NCBI RefSeq assembly: GCF_000714715.1
Contig: NZ_JMFO01000007.1
Coordinates: 62,001 to 126,000 of the forward strand
From: Candidatus Magnetobacterium casense
GTDB lineage: Bacteria > Nitrospirota > Thermodesulfovibrionia > Thermodesulfovibrionales > Magnetobacteriaceae
DNA: 64,000 bases
Direction of reading: 5' to 3'
This document shows, piece by piece, positions 54,709 through 62,750 of this stretch; positions within the stretch are counted from its first letter, which is position 1; every line of letters starts with the position of its first letter. Position numbers and translations under genes: made by a program. The notes under the pieces were generated by a model. That model saw nothing but the letters and a program-made list of their open reading frames with translations, did not search any database and was not told the origin of the DNA.

Positions 54709-54777
54709 AGATTCTATGCTAAAACCGATGGCAAATAGTTAGACCATGATGTATTGATTCATGTGAAAGGACGTGTT

Positions 54778-56766
54778 GTGGATAAAAATAAGTTATGTAT
54801 TATTTTCAGTGTGATTGTGCTATTTGGTATGGCTCTCCCGTCAGGGGTGTTTGCCCAGGAGGCAGACGAACCGAATGCCTTTAAGTTTGATGAGATCGTG
54901 GTAAGTGCTACAAAGACCGAAAGAGAGCAAAACCTGATCCCTACAAACGTAGAGGTAATCACATCCGAAGATATATCCAGGTCTGTTGGAATATCGGATA
55001 TGTTGAGAGATATCCCCGGGCTGTATATAGGTAGTTTCAGCCTTATGAATACAATGTTTAGCGTTGGATTTAGGGGAATGGAGCCTACAAACAGGGAAAT
55101 ACTCTTCATGGTTGATGGTTTTGAGATAAACATGCCAACAAACTTTATAGACCTATCCAACATACCTACCGATAACATAGAGAGGATAGAGGTGGTTAAG
55201 ACACCATTGACTGCGCTGTATGGGCCCTATGGTGTAGGTGGTGTAATAAACATAGTCACAAGGGAGCCTAAGAAAGTGCTTGAGGGCAGTGCTTCTTTGC
55301 TATATGGGAGTTTTAAGACATCAAATCCCTCTTTCCACGTAAGGGGGAGGCTTAATAATGGTATTAGCTACGGTCTGAATTACACCTACTTTACATCTGA
55401 CGGTTATAGGGAAAACAGCACCACCAGGAATAATTTTGTGACCCCACGGATTGGATACACCAGCGATACCGTTAAGATCGACACGTTTTTGACCTTTAAC
55501 AAGGTAGACTTTGAATCCCCGGGCGGTCTGCCAATTGACCAGTATGAGGATAGTCCACGCAGTAGCCTCCAAAAGATTCACGATGGTACAATGCGCTACA
55601 TCAACACGGGGACAAGGGTGCGGTGGCGTTTAACTGACACATCGGAAGTGACACTTAAGGGGTCCTATAGAGACCATGATATCACTTATAATGATTACGG
55701 CTTTTATTTAGACATCCGTGACCTCTACACCTGGAACACAGAGGGTAGCTATCGGCTGGTTACTTCCATCTTTGGTTTTGACACCACAATACTGGCTGGC
55801 GTAGAGTACAGAAAAAGCAGAGAAAATGGTACCGCAAGGCCAGATGATTCCTGGAAGGATATCGTGCCTATATATTACGGTCACAAAATTGAGGAGGAAA
55901 TCTCAAGCGCTTACTTCCAGTTTGAGGTCGAACCCGCTCAACGCTTGATGCTAAATACGGGGATGCGATACGACTCCATGCTCCTACGACATAAAGACAA
56001 GGTTCTTACAGACAATGACTTCAGCAGGAGAGACGATGCACTGAGCCCAAAGGTTGGCTTTGCATATGCGCTATCAACTGCCATCAATGCCTTTGGTAAT
56101 TACACGCACGGTATCAGACCAATAATATCATCGAGAAAATCTTTTTATATCACGCAGGACCTCAGACCGGAGAAAGAAGACAGTTACGAGTTAGGACTCA
56201 GGGGCACGTTGTTTGACCGTATTAATTATAACTTGGCAGGTTTTTACGTCTTGAGCAAAGATAAGATCGTAGGCACGGGCGCACTTCAGGCCAAAAACGC
56301 TGCAGAGGCCAGGTCCAGGGGGTTTGAATCCGGCGTCAAGTTCAATCTCCCGCTGGACTTCTACATCCGTCTGAACTATACATATATGGATGCCAGGTTT
56401 GTTGAATTCGAGACCAACGGGGTCTCTTACGCGGGCAAACGAGTACCAAACGTCCCCCATCACCTGATCGGCAACACGCTTGGTTGGTCAAGGCCAACCT
56501 ATGGTAACGTTAGCCTTACGGTGAGATACTCCGGGGACAAATACGTAGACAGCGCAAACCTGTATAGACTTGCAGACTATGCCGTGATGGACATGAAGTA
56601 CGTCTATACGTACAAGAATATGACGCTTACACTATCTGCAAACAATATATTCAACAAGACCTATGCCGAATACGGAGAGGCAACCGGTGGCCTCTATGTG
56701 CCCTCGCCGATAGCCTATCCGGCAAATGGACGGTCGCTCTTTACCTCGTTATCGTATAACTTCTAA
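54778..56766 (+). CDS. TonB-dependent outer-membrane receptor
   Basis: 662 residues from GTG 54778, chosen because AAAGGA lies 7 bases upstream and the signal peptide (about 4-28, ending GVFAQE) is then well placed. TonB box-like 'DEIVVSATKTERE', plug domain (about 40-150; 'NVEVITSEDISRSVGISDML', 'VKTPLTALYGPYGVGGVINI'), then a 22-strand-type barrel ending in an aromatic ('LFTSLSYNF'). Imports a ligand such as a siderophore, cobalamin or sugar using TonB energy; ligand unknown. The last 97 bases of the gene are part of a 124-bp segment repeated exactly at 58135-58258. Confidence 0.93.
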   Translation: MDKNKLCIIFSVIVLFGMALPSGVFAQEADEPNAFKFDEIVVSATKTEREQNLIPTNVEVITSEDISRSVGISDMLRDIPGLYIGSFSLMNTMFSVGFRGMEPTNREILFMVDGFEINMPTNFIDLSNIPTDNIERIEVVKTPLTALYGPYGVGGVINIVTREPKKVLEGSASLLYGSFKTSNPSFHVRGRLNNGISYGLNYTYFTSDGYRENSTTRNNFVTPRIGYTSDTVKIDTFLTFNKVDFESPGGLPIDQYEDSPRSSLQKIHDGTMRYINTGTRVRWRLTDTSEVTLKGSYRDHDITYNDYGFYLDIRDLYTWNTEGSYRLVTSIFGFDTTILAGVEYRKSRENGTARPDDSWKDIVPIYYGHKIEEEISSAYFQFEVEPAQRLMLNTGMRYDSMLLRHKDKVLTDNDFSRRDDALSPKVGFAYALSTAINAFGNYTHGIRPIISSRKSFYITQDLRPEKEDSYELGLRGTLFDRINYNLAGFYVLSKDKIVGTGALQAKNAAEARSRGFESGVKFNLPLDFYIRLNYTYMDARFVEFETNGVSYAGKRVPNVPHHLIGNTLGWSRPTYGNVSLTVRYSGDKYVDSANLYRLADYAVMDMKYVYTYKNMTLTLSANNIFNKTYAEYGEATGGLYVPSPIAYPANGRSLFTSLSYNF

Positions 56767-56793
56767 AGAGGTGGCGCCCTTTGCAACAAGCTC
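56670..56793. repeat. 124-bp direct repeat, left copy (3' end of TonB receptor gene)
   Basis: Identical over 124 bases to 58135-58258. It covers the last codons and stop of the receptor gene and 27 bases after it. The two copies flank an AT-rich insert with MNT/HEPN genes and a transposase remnant. Confidence 0.97.
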
Positions 56794-56915
56794 AATTGGC
56801 GGTTATAGATAGAGGGCGGATAGATGAAATAACGGAAAGCATATAGTTGAAAAGGTACTGAAAATATTGTAGGATAGAGAAAGAAGGTGTCAAGAAGAAA
56901 CCAATGGTGTTCTTG

Positions 56916-56944
56916 TTGACTACATAAAAATGTTAAAATATATA
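56916..56944 (+). promoter_or_regulatory. Sigma-70 promoter of the MNT-HEPN pair
   Basis: TTGACT (56916-56921), 17 bases, TATAGT (56939-56944), 11 bases before ATG 56956: a very short 5' leader without a Shine-Dalgarno sequence. Confidence 0.6.
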
Positions 56945-56955
56945 GTTATATTGAT

Positions 56956-57285
56956 ATGACTAAAGATTTTGAAGACAAATTAAAAACGGTTACTGAAAAA
57001 TTGGTGGTGGAGTTCCAACCAGAAAAGATTATTTTGTTTGGGTCTTATGCGTGGGGGAAGCCAACAGAGGATAGTGATGTGGATTTACTGGTGATTAAGG
57101 AACTTAAAGAAACGGAGGATAGAAGAAAAGTAACTTCTCAAATTAACTTGTCAATTTTTCCTCGCCCATTCCCTATTGATTTACTGGTTTATGAACCGCA
57201 GCGCATTGTCAAAAGACTAGAAATGGGTGATTTTTTCATAGAAGATATTATGACTAAAGGTAAAATACTATATGCCAGACAGTAA
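56956..57285 (+). CDS. MNT-type nucleotidyltransferase (antitoxin of MNT-HEPN pair)
   Basis: 109 residues. Minimal nucleotidyltransferase with 'IILFGSYAWGKPTEDSDVDL', the GS-x10-DxD metal/nucleotide motif, intact. In known MNT-HEPN (MntA-HepT) systems the enzyme AMPylates the HEPN toxin and neutralises it. Overlaps the HEPN gene by 14 bases. AT-rich compared with the receptor gene. Confidence 0.88.
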   Translation: MTKDFEDKLKTVTEKLVVEFQPEKIILFGSYAWGKPTEDSDVDLLVIKELKETEDRRKVTSQINLSIFPRPFPIDLLVYEPQRIVKRLEMGDFFIEDIMTKGKILYARQ

Positions 57286-57685
57286 CAAAAAACAATCAAG
57301 TAAAGCTGAACAAAACTATTTAGAATGGTTCAAAAAAGCACAAGAAGACGAATGGATGGCTAATTATGCTTTGAAAGAGGACGGCCCGCCAAACCAAATT
57401 GGCTTTCATGCTCAACAGATGACCGAAAAATATCTAAAAGGATTTTTGGTTTTTCATAAGAGTCGTTTTCCTAAAACGCATGACCTTTTGGAATTGGCAA
57501 CCCTTGTTTTGAAGATTAAGCCTGAAATACAAAAGTATGAGCAAGAATTAGACATGATTAGTAAGTTTTATGTAGAAACACGCTATCCCAGTGATTATCC
57601 AGATTTTTCATTTGAAGAAGCCGAGTTAGCCTTCAAGGAGGCATTAAAAATTAAAGGATTTGTTTTAGAAAAGATAAAACAATAA
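57272..57685 (+). CDS. HEPN-domain protein (toxin of MNT-HEPN pair)
   Basis: 137 residues, all helical. 'EWFKKAQEDEWMANYALKED', 'GFHAQQMTEKYLKGFLVFHK' and 'RFPKTHDLLELATLVLKI' are HEPN blocks; the catalytic RX4H is R65-FPKT-H70. HEPN toxins cut RNA (HepT acts on tRNA). The nucleotide-transferase partner overlaps upstream. It lies in the insert bounded by the 124-bp repeat. Confidence 0.88.
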   Translation: MPDSNKKQSSKAEQNYLEWFKKAQEDEWMANYALKEDGPPNQIGFHAQQMTEKYLKGFLVFHKSRFPKTHDLLELATLVLKIKPEIQKYEQELDMISKFYVETRYPSDYPDFSFEEAELAFKEALKIKGFVLEKIKQ

Positions 57686-57864
57686 GGTGATAAATTTTTA
57701 ACCGACCCAAAAGAACAGTAAGAAAAATTTTTAATTGGAAAGGTACTGGAGATATTTTAAGAGAGATGGAGGAGATGTTAAGACAATAGGCTTGAGTTTT
57801 ACATCTTTTTTAGGTTAATTTTTAATAGAGATAAATAATTAGGTAGTGCCACAAACAACCGTGG

Positions 57865-58119
57865 TCATGCAGCTACCGCCATAGTTTGTTTTTGTATATG
57901 CTTTGGTGGTCGTCCTCGTCGAGGTGGATCAACCCATATCGGTAGGGGTATCTTATATCTCAACAGCTCTGACATATCCCATTGATGATCTGTTAAGCCA
58001 GCTGCCATAGCTGGTGTACGTTCTTGCCATTTCTTTTTTCCCTCGTTGGCAGGTATCCGCAGAGACCTATGGTAGCAACAGGGGCTTGCCCCCGGCTTGA
58101 ACAGGGGTTGTAGGTACAT
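57865..58119 (-). pseudogene. C-terminal remnant of a transposase
   Basis: The minus-strand frame ends with 'ERTPAMAAGLTDHQWDMSEL' followed by LRYKIPLPIWV, the familiar closing segment of many IS transposases (RTPAMA-GLTDH-W---ELL). Only the last ~60 residues look genuine; the upstream part and the catalytic core are missing. A decayed insertion sequence within the repeat-bounded insert. Confidence 0.7.
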
Positions 58120-58134
58120 CCTACCAGATACATT

Positions 58135-58258
58135 ATACGGAGAGGCAACCGGTGGCCTCTATGTGCCCTCGCCGATAGCCTATCCGGCAAATGGACGGTC
58201 GCTCTTTACCTCGTTATCGTATAACTTCTAAAGAGGTGGCGCCCTTTGCAACAAGCTC
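58135..58258. repeat. 124-bp direct repeat, right copy
   Basis: Exact duplicate of 56670-56793, holding an out-of-place fragment of the TonB receptor 3' end. It marks the right boundary of the inserted segment. Confidence 0.97.
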
Positions 58259-58363
58259 CTGAACTTCGGCTGCGGGCAGTTCGGATATCTCCTGTACGTC
58301 CCGCCGATAGTCTTGGAAGGTGTGAAAAAATTGTGTGATGCGTTTTGTCTTGACTGTATTCAC
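58214..58363 (-). CDS. Possible small 49-residue protein overlapping the repeat
   Basis: GTG 58363 to TAA 58214 reads VNTVKTKRITQFFHTFQDY at the start and ends 'ELVAKGATSLEVIR'. The amphipathic pattern ('DVQEISELPAAEVQELVAKG') looks protein-like and its stop lies in the receptor-derived repeat. It lacks a ribosome site, however, and its start falls in the brnT promoter. It could be the end of an older gene that converged on the TonB receptor, or chance. Confidence 0.25.
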   Translation of the reverse strand: MNTVKTKRITQFFHTFQDYRRDVQEISELPAAEVQELVAKGATSLEVIR

Positions 58364-58379
58364 AAATTGTGGTTATAAT
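58350..58379 (+). promoter_or_regulatory. brnTA promoter with palindromic operator between -35 and -10
   Basis: TTGACT (58350-58355), 18 bases, TATAAT (58374-58379). The palindrome CACAA-A-TTGTG (58361-58371) fills the spacer, an ideal place for a repressor. The first base of the brnT ATG is only 6 bases past the -10 box, implying a leaderless transcript. BrnA antitoxins are known to repress their own operon, so this is the likely BrnA(-BrnT) site. Confidence 0.75.
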
Positions 58380-58384
58380 GAAAC

Positions 58385-58654
58385 ATGATATTTGAATGGT
58401 TTGAACCAAAACGGCTTGCCGTTCTTAAAGAGCGGAACCTGGATTTTTTCGATGCACGGTCTCTCTTTGACGGGAGACATTTATATACCGTTCCATCGCC
58501 AAGAGTTACAGAGGAGAGGTGGGTCAGCGTAGGGGAAATAAACGGCAGACTTGTTGCTGTGGTGTGGATGCGGCGTGATGACGCCATTCGTATTATCACA
58601 ATGAGGAGGGCAAGAGATGAAGAAAAAAGAAAATATTGTGCGCTACACGGCTGA
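58385..58654 (+). CDS. brnT: BrnT-type ribonuclease toxin
   Basis: 89 residues. Family blocks 'EWFEPKRLAVLKERNLDFFD', 'DGRHLYTVPSPRVTEERWVS', 'VVWMRRDDAIRIITMRRARD' and 'EEKRKY' define BrnT, a RelE-fold RNase that stops translation. Overlaps brnA by 38 bases, the normal toxin-first order. Confidence 0.93.
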   Translation: MIFEWFEPKRLAVLKERNLDFFDARSLFDGRHLYTVPSPRVTEERWVSVGEINGRLVAVVWMRRDDAIRIITMRRARDEEKRKYCALHG

Positions 58655-58952
58655 AGAACTTGCGGCCATGTGCGAACGTGGCGAGAGTCGTACCGATTGG
58701 GATAAGGTTGACGCTATGACTGAGGAGGAGCTGGAGGCCAGCATTGCTGCCGATGAAGACGATGTGCACGAGCCGTTAGATTGGACACAAGCCTTTATAG
58801 GGTTGCCTCCACGCAAGAAACACATCAACATTCGTGTAGACGCCGATGTACTTGACTGGTTCCGCAGCAAAGGCAAAGGGTATCAAACCTACATGAACAG
58901 CGTGTTACGTGCTTTTGTGACATCGAAAACTCAAAACGAACAAAAAACATAA
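58617..58952 (+). CDS. brnA: BrnA-type antitoxin
   Basis: 111 residues. Acidic N-terminal half ('LAAMCERGESRTDWDKVDAM') that wraps the toxin, then a ribbon-helix-helix DNA-binding end 'KKHINIRVDADVLDWFRSKG' with 'GYQTYMNSVLRAFV'. BrnA dimers neutralise BrnT and bind the operon promoter. Begins inside brnT. Confidence 0.93.
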   Translation: MKKKENIVRYTAEELAAMCERGESRTDWDKVDAMTEEELEASIAADEDDVHEPLDWTQAFIGLPPRKKHINIRVDADVLDWFRSKGKGYQTYMNSVLRAFVTSKTQNEQKT

Positions 58953-59001
58953 ACACTGTGGAGAGTGTCAAAGGTGGATGTTGCGGTGTTGTGGTGGTCA
59001 A

Positions 59002-59032
59002 ACGGTCAACGGATTGTCTGCCCGTTGACCGT
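59002..59032 (+). terminator. Stem-loop after brnA, possible terminator
   Basis: ACGGTCAACGG / CCGTTGACCGT, a perfect 11-bp stem with a 9-base loop, 50 bases after the brnA stop. No T-run follows, so termination may need Rho, or the hairpin has another role. The DNA from 58953 to 59355 shows no other convincing feature. Confidence 0.45.
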
Positions 59033-59355
59033 AGCGGCTTTGGCCTGTAAAACCAAAGCCTGTCGTCTTAAACGCTCCTATTAAGCATTAGCGGCGTTCC
59101 TTAACACCTTGAAATGCTAACCCGCACATGCGTTTTACCGTACCGCTTTAACAACTCTCCCATGATATTAACCTCCGCCTCTGTGCAAAGGAAAGCCTAC
59201 CCCCCCCACATAGTGTGAACGAGAACCCTTTTCTCTTTTGTGATTGATTTGTGATTACCGTATGTTATCTTACCTGAAAGATGAAAGATTTTTTCAGGAA
59301 AAGGAAAAGAAGAACGTATCGTATTGCTTAGATGAATCTGTGATTTCACAGACTG

Positions 59356-59603
59356 TTATAACGGATGTTCTGGGTTTTGACTGTAAAAAATCGTGTAACC
59401 CCTTGACACTAAACGATTATTCAAAATTGATAGTGTCTACATTTTAAAATTCTTTGCTATATTAATAAGTTATCATGAAATGTATTATACCATGCCTCAC
59501 TAATAAAATCAAGTTTTAGTGTCTACGTGTTTACACATTTTCTTTTATAAAACCTTATATTTAAAGGAAGTAAGCCTTTTTTTGCGCAGAACATCCGTTA
59601 TAA
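59356..59603. mobile_element. Possible degenerate MITE with 17-bp inverted ends
   Basis: TTATAACGGATGTTCTG (59356-59372) recurs as its exact complement at 59587-59603, bounding 248 bp of AT-rich DNA. Inside, GACACTA...TAGTGTC (59405 onward) and a further TAGTGTCTAC form nested repeats. No target-site duplication is clear. With its flanks it fills much of the 786-base gap before the next gene; nothing else is evident to 59738. Confidence 0.45.
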
Positions 59604-59738
59604 ATCAGCATTAGACGAAAAAGGAGGGCAAGAATGAAGGTTAACATTTGCTGTTAAGGGTATGATTTTACCATGTTGTGTAGTAAAACAAAGACATAAG
59701 TGACGGTGTTATAACGAAAAACTAACAAGGAGGAATTT

Positions 59739-62681
59739 ATGTTTCAACAATGTAACAACCGTAGTGGGTCTGTGAGTTGGAATCACAAAGCCTATAGGTT
59801 ACTGTTTACACTGGCTTTGCTCGTAACGATTAGTGTCGTGTGTTTAAAAGGGTTGGTTTCTGCCTATGTTATTCCCCTACCTAAAACTGGACAGACAACA
59901 TCCTATTACCCTTATGACGATGGAATGTTTCAGCTCGGTACGGATTGGGTACAGTCGAATTGGTCGAGCAACCGTTTTGATTACGCAAACAGCAATCAAA
60001 GCATTGTGCATGACAATTTAACGGGGAAAGACTGGCCACGAGATGCGAGCACACCAACGTATGGTTCGTGTGTAGGAGGCTATAAGAATTGGGCAGATGC
60101 ATTAAAATACGTATCTTGCTTAAATTCTGCCAATTACCTTGGCTACAACGACTGGCGTTTACCAAACATCAGCGAACTGGAGAGTTTAGTTAATCCTGGT
60201 GCACAAAGTCCTAGTTCATGGCTTATGAGTCAAGGATTTACCAACGTCATGTCGTCCTTCTATTGGTCGTCAACTACATATGCATTTCTTACGGGCCGTG
60301 CTCGTTACATCAGCATGATAGACGGAGATAGCCGCGCTTACTATAAAACCAGTGATAGCTACAACGGTGTTGGTGTTTACGTATTGCCGGTAAGAAATGG
60401 AATGGATAGTATAACTACTTTATGGAAAACCGGCCTAAAGACGTCTTATGCTGCCGGTGACGATGGTGAATTGCAGATAGGTGAGCCTTGGCCGAGTCCA
60501 CGATTTGTAGAAAACAGTGATTCAACGGTTACAGACAACTTGATAGGCCTCATTTGGGCAAAAGATGCAGGTACACCGGCTATTGGTAGCTGTAATTATG
60601 ATTCTACTAGTAGAGATTGGTATGGGGCACTTAAATACATTGATTGTTTAAACAGTGTGAACTATCTTGGCCATGATGATTGGAGGTTACCTAACAGAAA
60701 AGAGCTTATGAGCCTATATGACCAATCTGTGTATGAGCCTGCGCTTATGGCAGGGCATCCATTTATCAATGTGGGATCGTATGCATATTGGACGTCTACT
60801 ACAGTAGGTTCTGATACATCCAGGGCATTTACGGGCAATGTAGGTTATGGCACATCAAGTTCTGAAGCATTAAAAGCATCTACACTAACAGGAGGTGTGC
60901 ATACTGTATGGCCGGTTCGCTCAGTATCAGGCGATTGTAGTATTAAACGTATAACTTACATGGGGCAGATCCCTGCATCAGGTGGTAGTTATGACATGAC
61001 TGTGGAAACATCCGATAATATGGGTTGCGCGTGGATGGCCTACGCCAACAAAAGTTGGATAAAGCTAAATGATAATTACGAGTCTGCCGTAAAAAGCGTG
61101 TTTAGTTATACCGTAGAACCAAACACAACAACAAGTTCCCGGACGGGGAAAATAGTCTTTAAGAATATTGAGGCTGTAATTACGCAGGATGGCCAAACAT
61201 CCCCGACCCCAACGCCGACCCCAATGATAACCCCAACGCCAACACCGAACTGCTCAACCACGGCAATAGGTCCAAGCAGCAATAACTTCACCGCAACAGG
61301 TGGCAGTGGTAGCGTGAGCGTGACGGCCAACACAGGCTGCACATGGAACGCATCAAGCAACGCCTCCTGGATAACGCTCACCTACGGCCTCTCCGGCAGC
61401 GGTAACGGCACGGTAAATTACACCGTTGCGGCCAACACGAGCACAACCTCCCGTACAGGTACAATGACAATCGCTGGACAGACATTTACCGTTACACAGG
61501 GAGGGCAACAATCGGGCCAGCTAATGCTTACGGTGACAAAGCAGGGCACAGGCGATGGTACAGTTACAGCAACCAATGGGGGCATTACCTGGAACGGTAA
61601 GACCGGTACGGCATCCTATGACAAGGACACATCAGTAACGCTTACGGCGGCACCGGCGCTTGGTTCAACCATAAAGGCCTGGACGGGCTGCGATCTAAAC
61701 ATCGGTAGCAACCAGTGTATGGTCAAGATGACCACTGACAAGAGTATTAGCATCGAGTTCGATGGTGGTTCCGGTAAAAAGGTCGAACATGACTTTAACG
61801 GTGATGGCCATAGCGATATTCTATGGCGTAACACCAAAACCGGCGATGTCTACATCTGGTTGATGGACGGTACAAAGATAACAGGCGGTAATTTTATCGC
61901 CAAAGGTATAACAGCGGATTGGAACGTCAAGGCAATAGGCGATTTTAATGGTGACGGCAAGTCCGACGTCATGTGGCAAAATAATGCAGGTGATGTCTAC
62001 ATATGGATTGTCAATGGTACCACAATCACGACGGGCGGCTTTGCCGTGCGTGGTATGCCTGGCGAGTGGGAAGTAACAACGCTTGGCGACTTTAATGGCG
62101 ATGGTAATACCGATATCATGTGGCGCAACACTAACTCAGGTGATATATACGTCTGGTTCTTGGATGCAACAACAATAAGTGGTGGAGGTTACCTGATCAG
62201 GGGGATGATGTCCGAGTGGGTAGTTAAGGCCGTGGCCGACTTCAATGGCGATGGCAAGAGCGATGTTCTGTGGCAGAACACCACAACTGGTGATGTGGCG
62301 ATGTGGTTGATGGACTCTCTGAGCATGTCAACTGGCAATTATGTTGTCAGGGCCGTCCCAAATGAGTGGCAGATCAAGGCGGTTAACGACTTTGATGGCG
62401 ATGGTAAGGCCGACATCATCTGGCAGAATACCAATACCGGAGACGTTGTTATCTGGCTCATGAACGGGATGAGCATAAGCAGTGGCGACTTCATCCAGAG
62501 GGGTGTGCCTCGTAACTGGCAGATCAAGGTCGCCGGGGATTACAACGGTGATGGCAAGGCTGATATCCTCTGGCAGGAGACCACAAACGGTGACGTCTAC
62601 ATGTACGTCATGGATGGCAAGAACATAACAGATGGTGGGTACGTGGCCTTCGGGCTTGGCACCGATTGGCAACCGAAATAA
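59739..62681 (+). CDS. Large secreted protein: two Lcl_C (DUF1566), BACON-like, InlB-like and FG-GAP modules
   Basis: 980 residues with AAGGAGG upstream and an N-terminal export helix (about 22-45). Modules: two Lcl_C/DUF1566 domains (about 50-225 and 228-395; '[20 protein letters not shown]', '[11 protein letters not shown]'); a first BACON-like domain (about 400-485; '[20 protein letters not shown]'); a Pro/Thr linker ('[15 protein letters not shown]'); a second BACON-like domain (about 505-590; '[18 protein letters not shown]'); one InlB-type repeat (about 597-680); and seven FG-GAP units (about 685-980; '[20 protein letters not shown]'). Probably a surface adhesin or glycan-binding protein. 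Ends 26 bases before a strong hairpin. Confidence 0.88.
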   Translation: MFQQCNNRSGSVSWNHKAYRLLFTLALLVTISVVCLKGLVSAYVIPLPKTGQTTSYYPYDDGMFQLGTDWVQSNWSSNRFDYANSNQSIVHDNLTGKDWPRDASTPTYGSCVGGYKNWADALKYVSCLNSANYLGYNDWRLPNISELESLVNPGAQSPSSWLMSQGFTNVMSSFYWSSTTYAFLTGRARYISMIDGDSRAYYKTSDSYNGVGVYVLPVRNGMDSITTLWKTGLKTSYAAGDDGELQIGEPWPSPRFVENSDSTVTDNLIGLIWAKDAGTPAIGSCNYDSTSRDWYGALKYIDCLNSVNYLGHDDWRLPNRKELMSLYDQSVYEPALMAGHPFINVGSYAYWTSTTVGSDTSRAFTGNVGYGTSSSEALKASTLTGGVHTVWPVRSVSGDCSIKRITYMGQIPASGGSYDMTVETSDNMGCAWMAYANKSWIKLNDNYESAVKSVFSYTVEPNTTTSSRTGKIVFKNIEAVITQDGQTSPTPTPTPMITPTPTPNCSTTAIGPSSNNFTATGGSGSVSVTANTGCTWNASSNASWITLTYGLSGSGNGTVNYTVAANTSTTSRTGTMTIAGQTFTVTQGGQQSGQLMLTVTKQGTGDGTVTATNGGITWNGKTGTASYDKDTSVTLTAAPALGSTIKAWTGCDLNIGSNQCMVKMTTDKSISIEFDGGSGKKVEHDFNGDGHSDILWRNTKTGDVYIWLMDGTKITGGNFIAKGITADWNVKAIGDFNGDGKSDVMWQNNAGDVYIWIVNGTTITTGGFAVRGMPGEWEVTTLGDFNGDGNTDIMWRNTNSGDIYVWFLDATTISGGGYLIRGMMSEWVVKAVADFNGDGKSDVLWQNTTTGDVAMWLMDSLSMSTGNYVVRAVPNEWQIKAVNDFDGDGKADIIWQNTNTGDVVIWLMNGMSISSGDFIQRGVPRNWQIKVAGDYNGDGKADILWQETTNGDVYMYVMDGKNITDGGYVAFGLGTDWQPK

Positions 62682-62707
62682 CGCAGAATTAGGAGAGAGA
62701 ATAAGAG

Positions 62708-62730
62708 GAGGGAGGGCTTTGCCCTCCCTC
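62708..62730 (+). terminator. Hairpin between the two Lcl_C genes
   Basis: GAGGGAGGGC-TTT-GCCCTCCCTC, a perfect 10-bp GC-rich stem with a 3-base loop, 26 bases after the stop of the 59739 gene. The following bases (AATGCTTTT) are only weakly T-rich, and the next ribosome site begins about 10 bases later, so it may attenuate rather than stop transcription. Confidence 0.6.
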
Positions 62731-62750
62731 AATGCTTTTGGAGGAAATTT

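Noticed and set aside
59244..59447. 67-codon plus-strand frame upstream of the Lcl_C gene
   Set aside because: No ribosome site, no recognisable family, and it runs into the inverted-repeat element at 59356; composition looks random.
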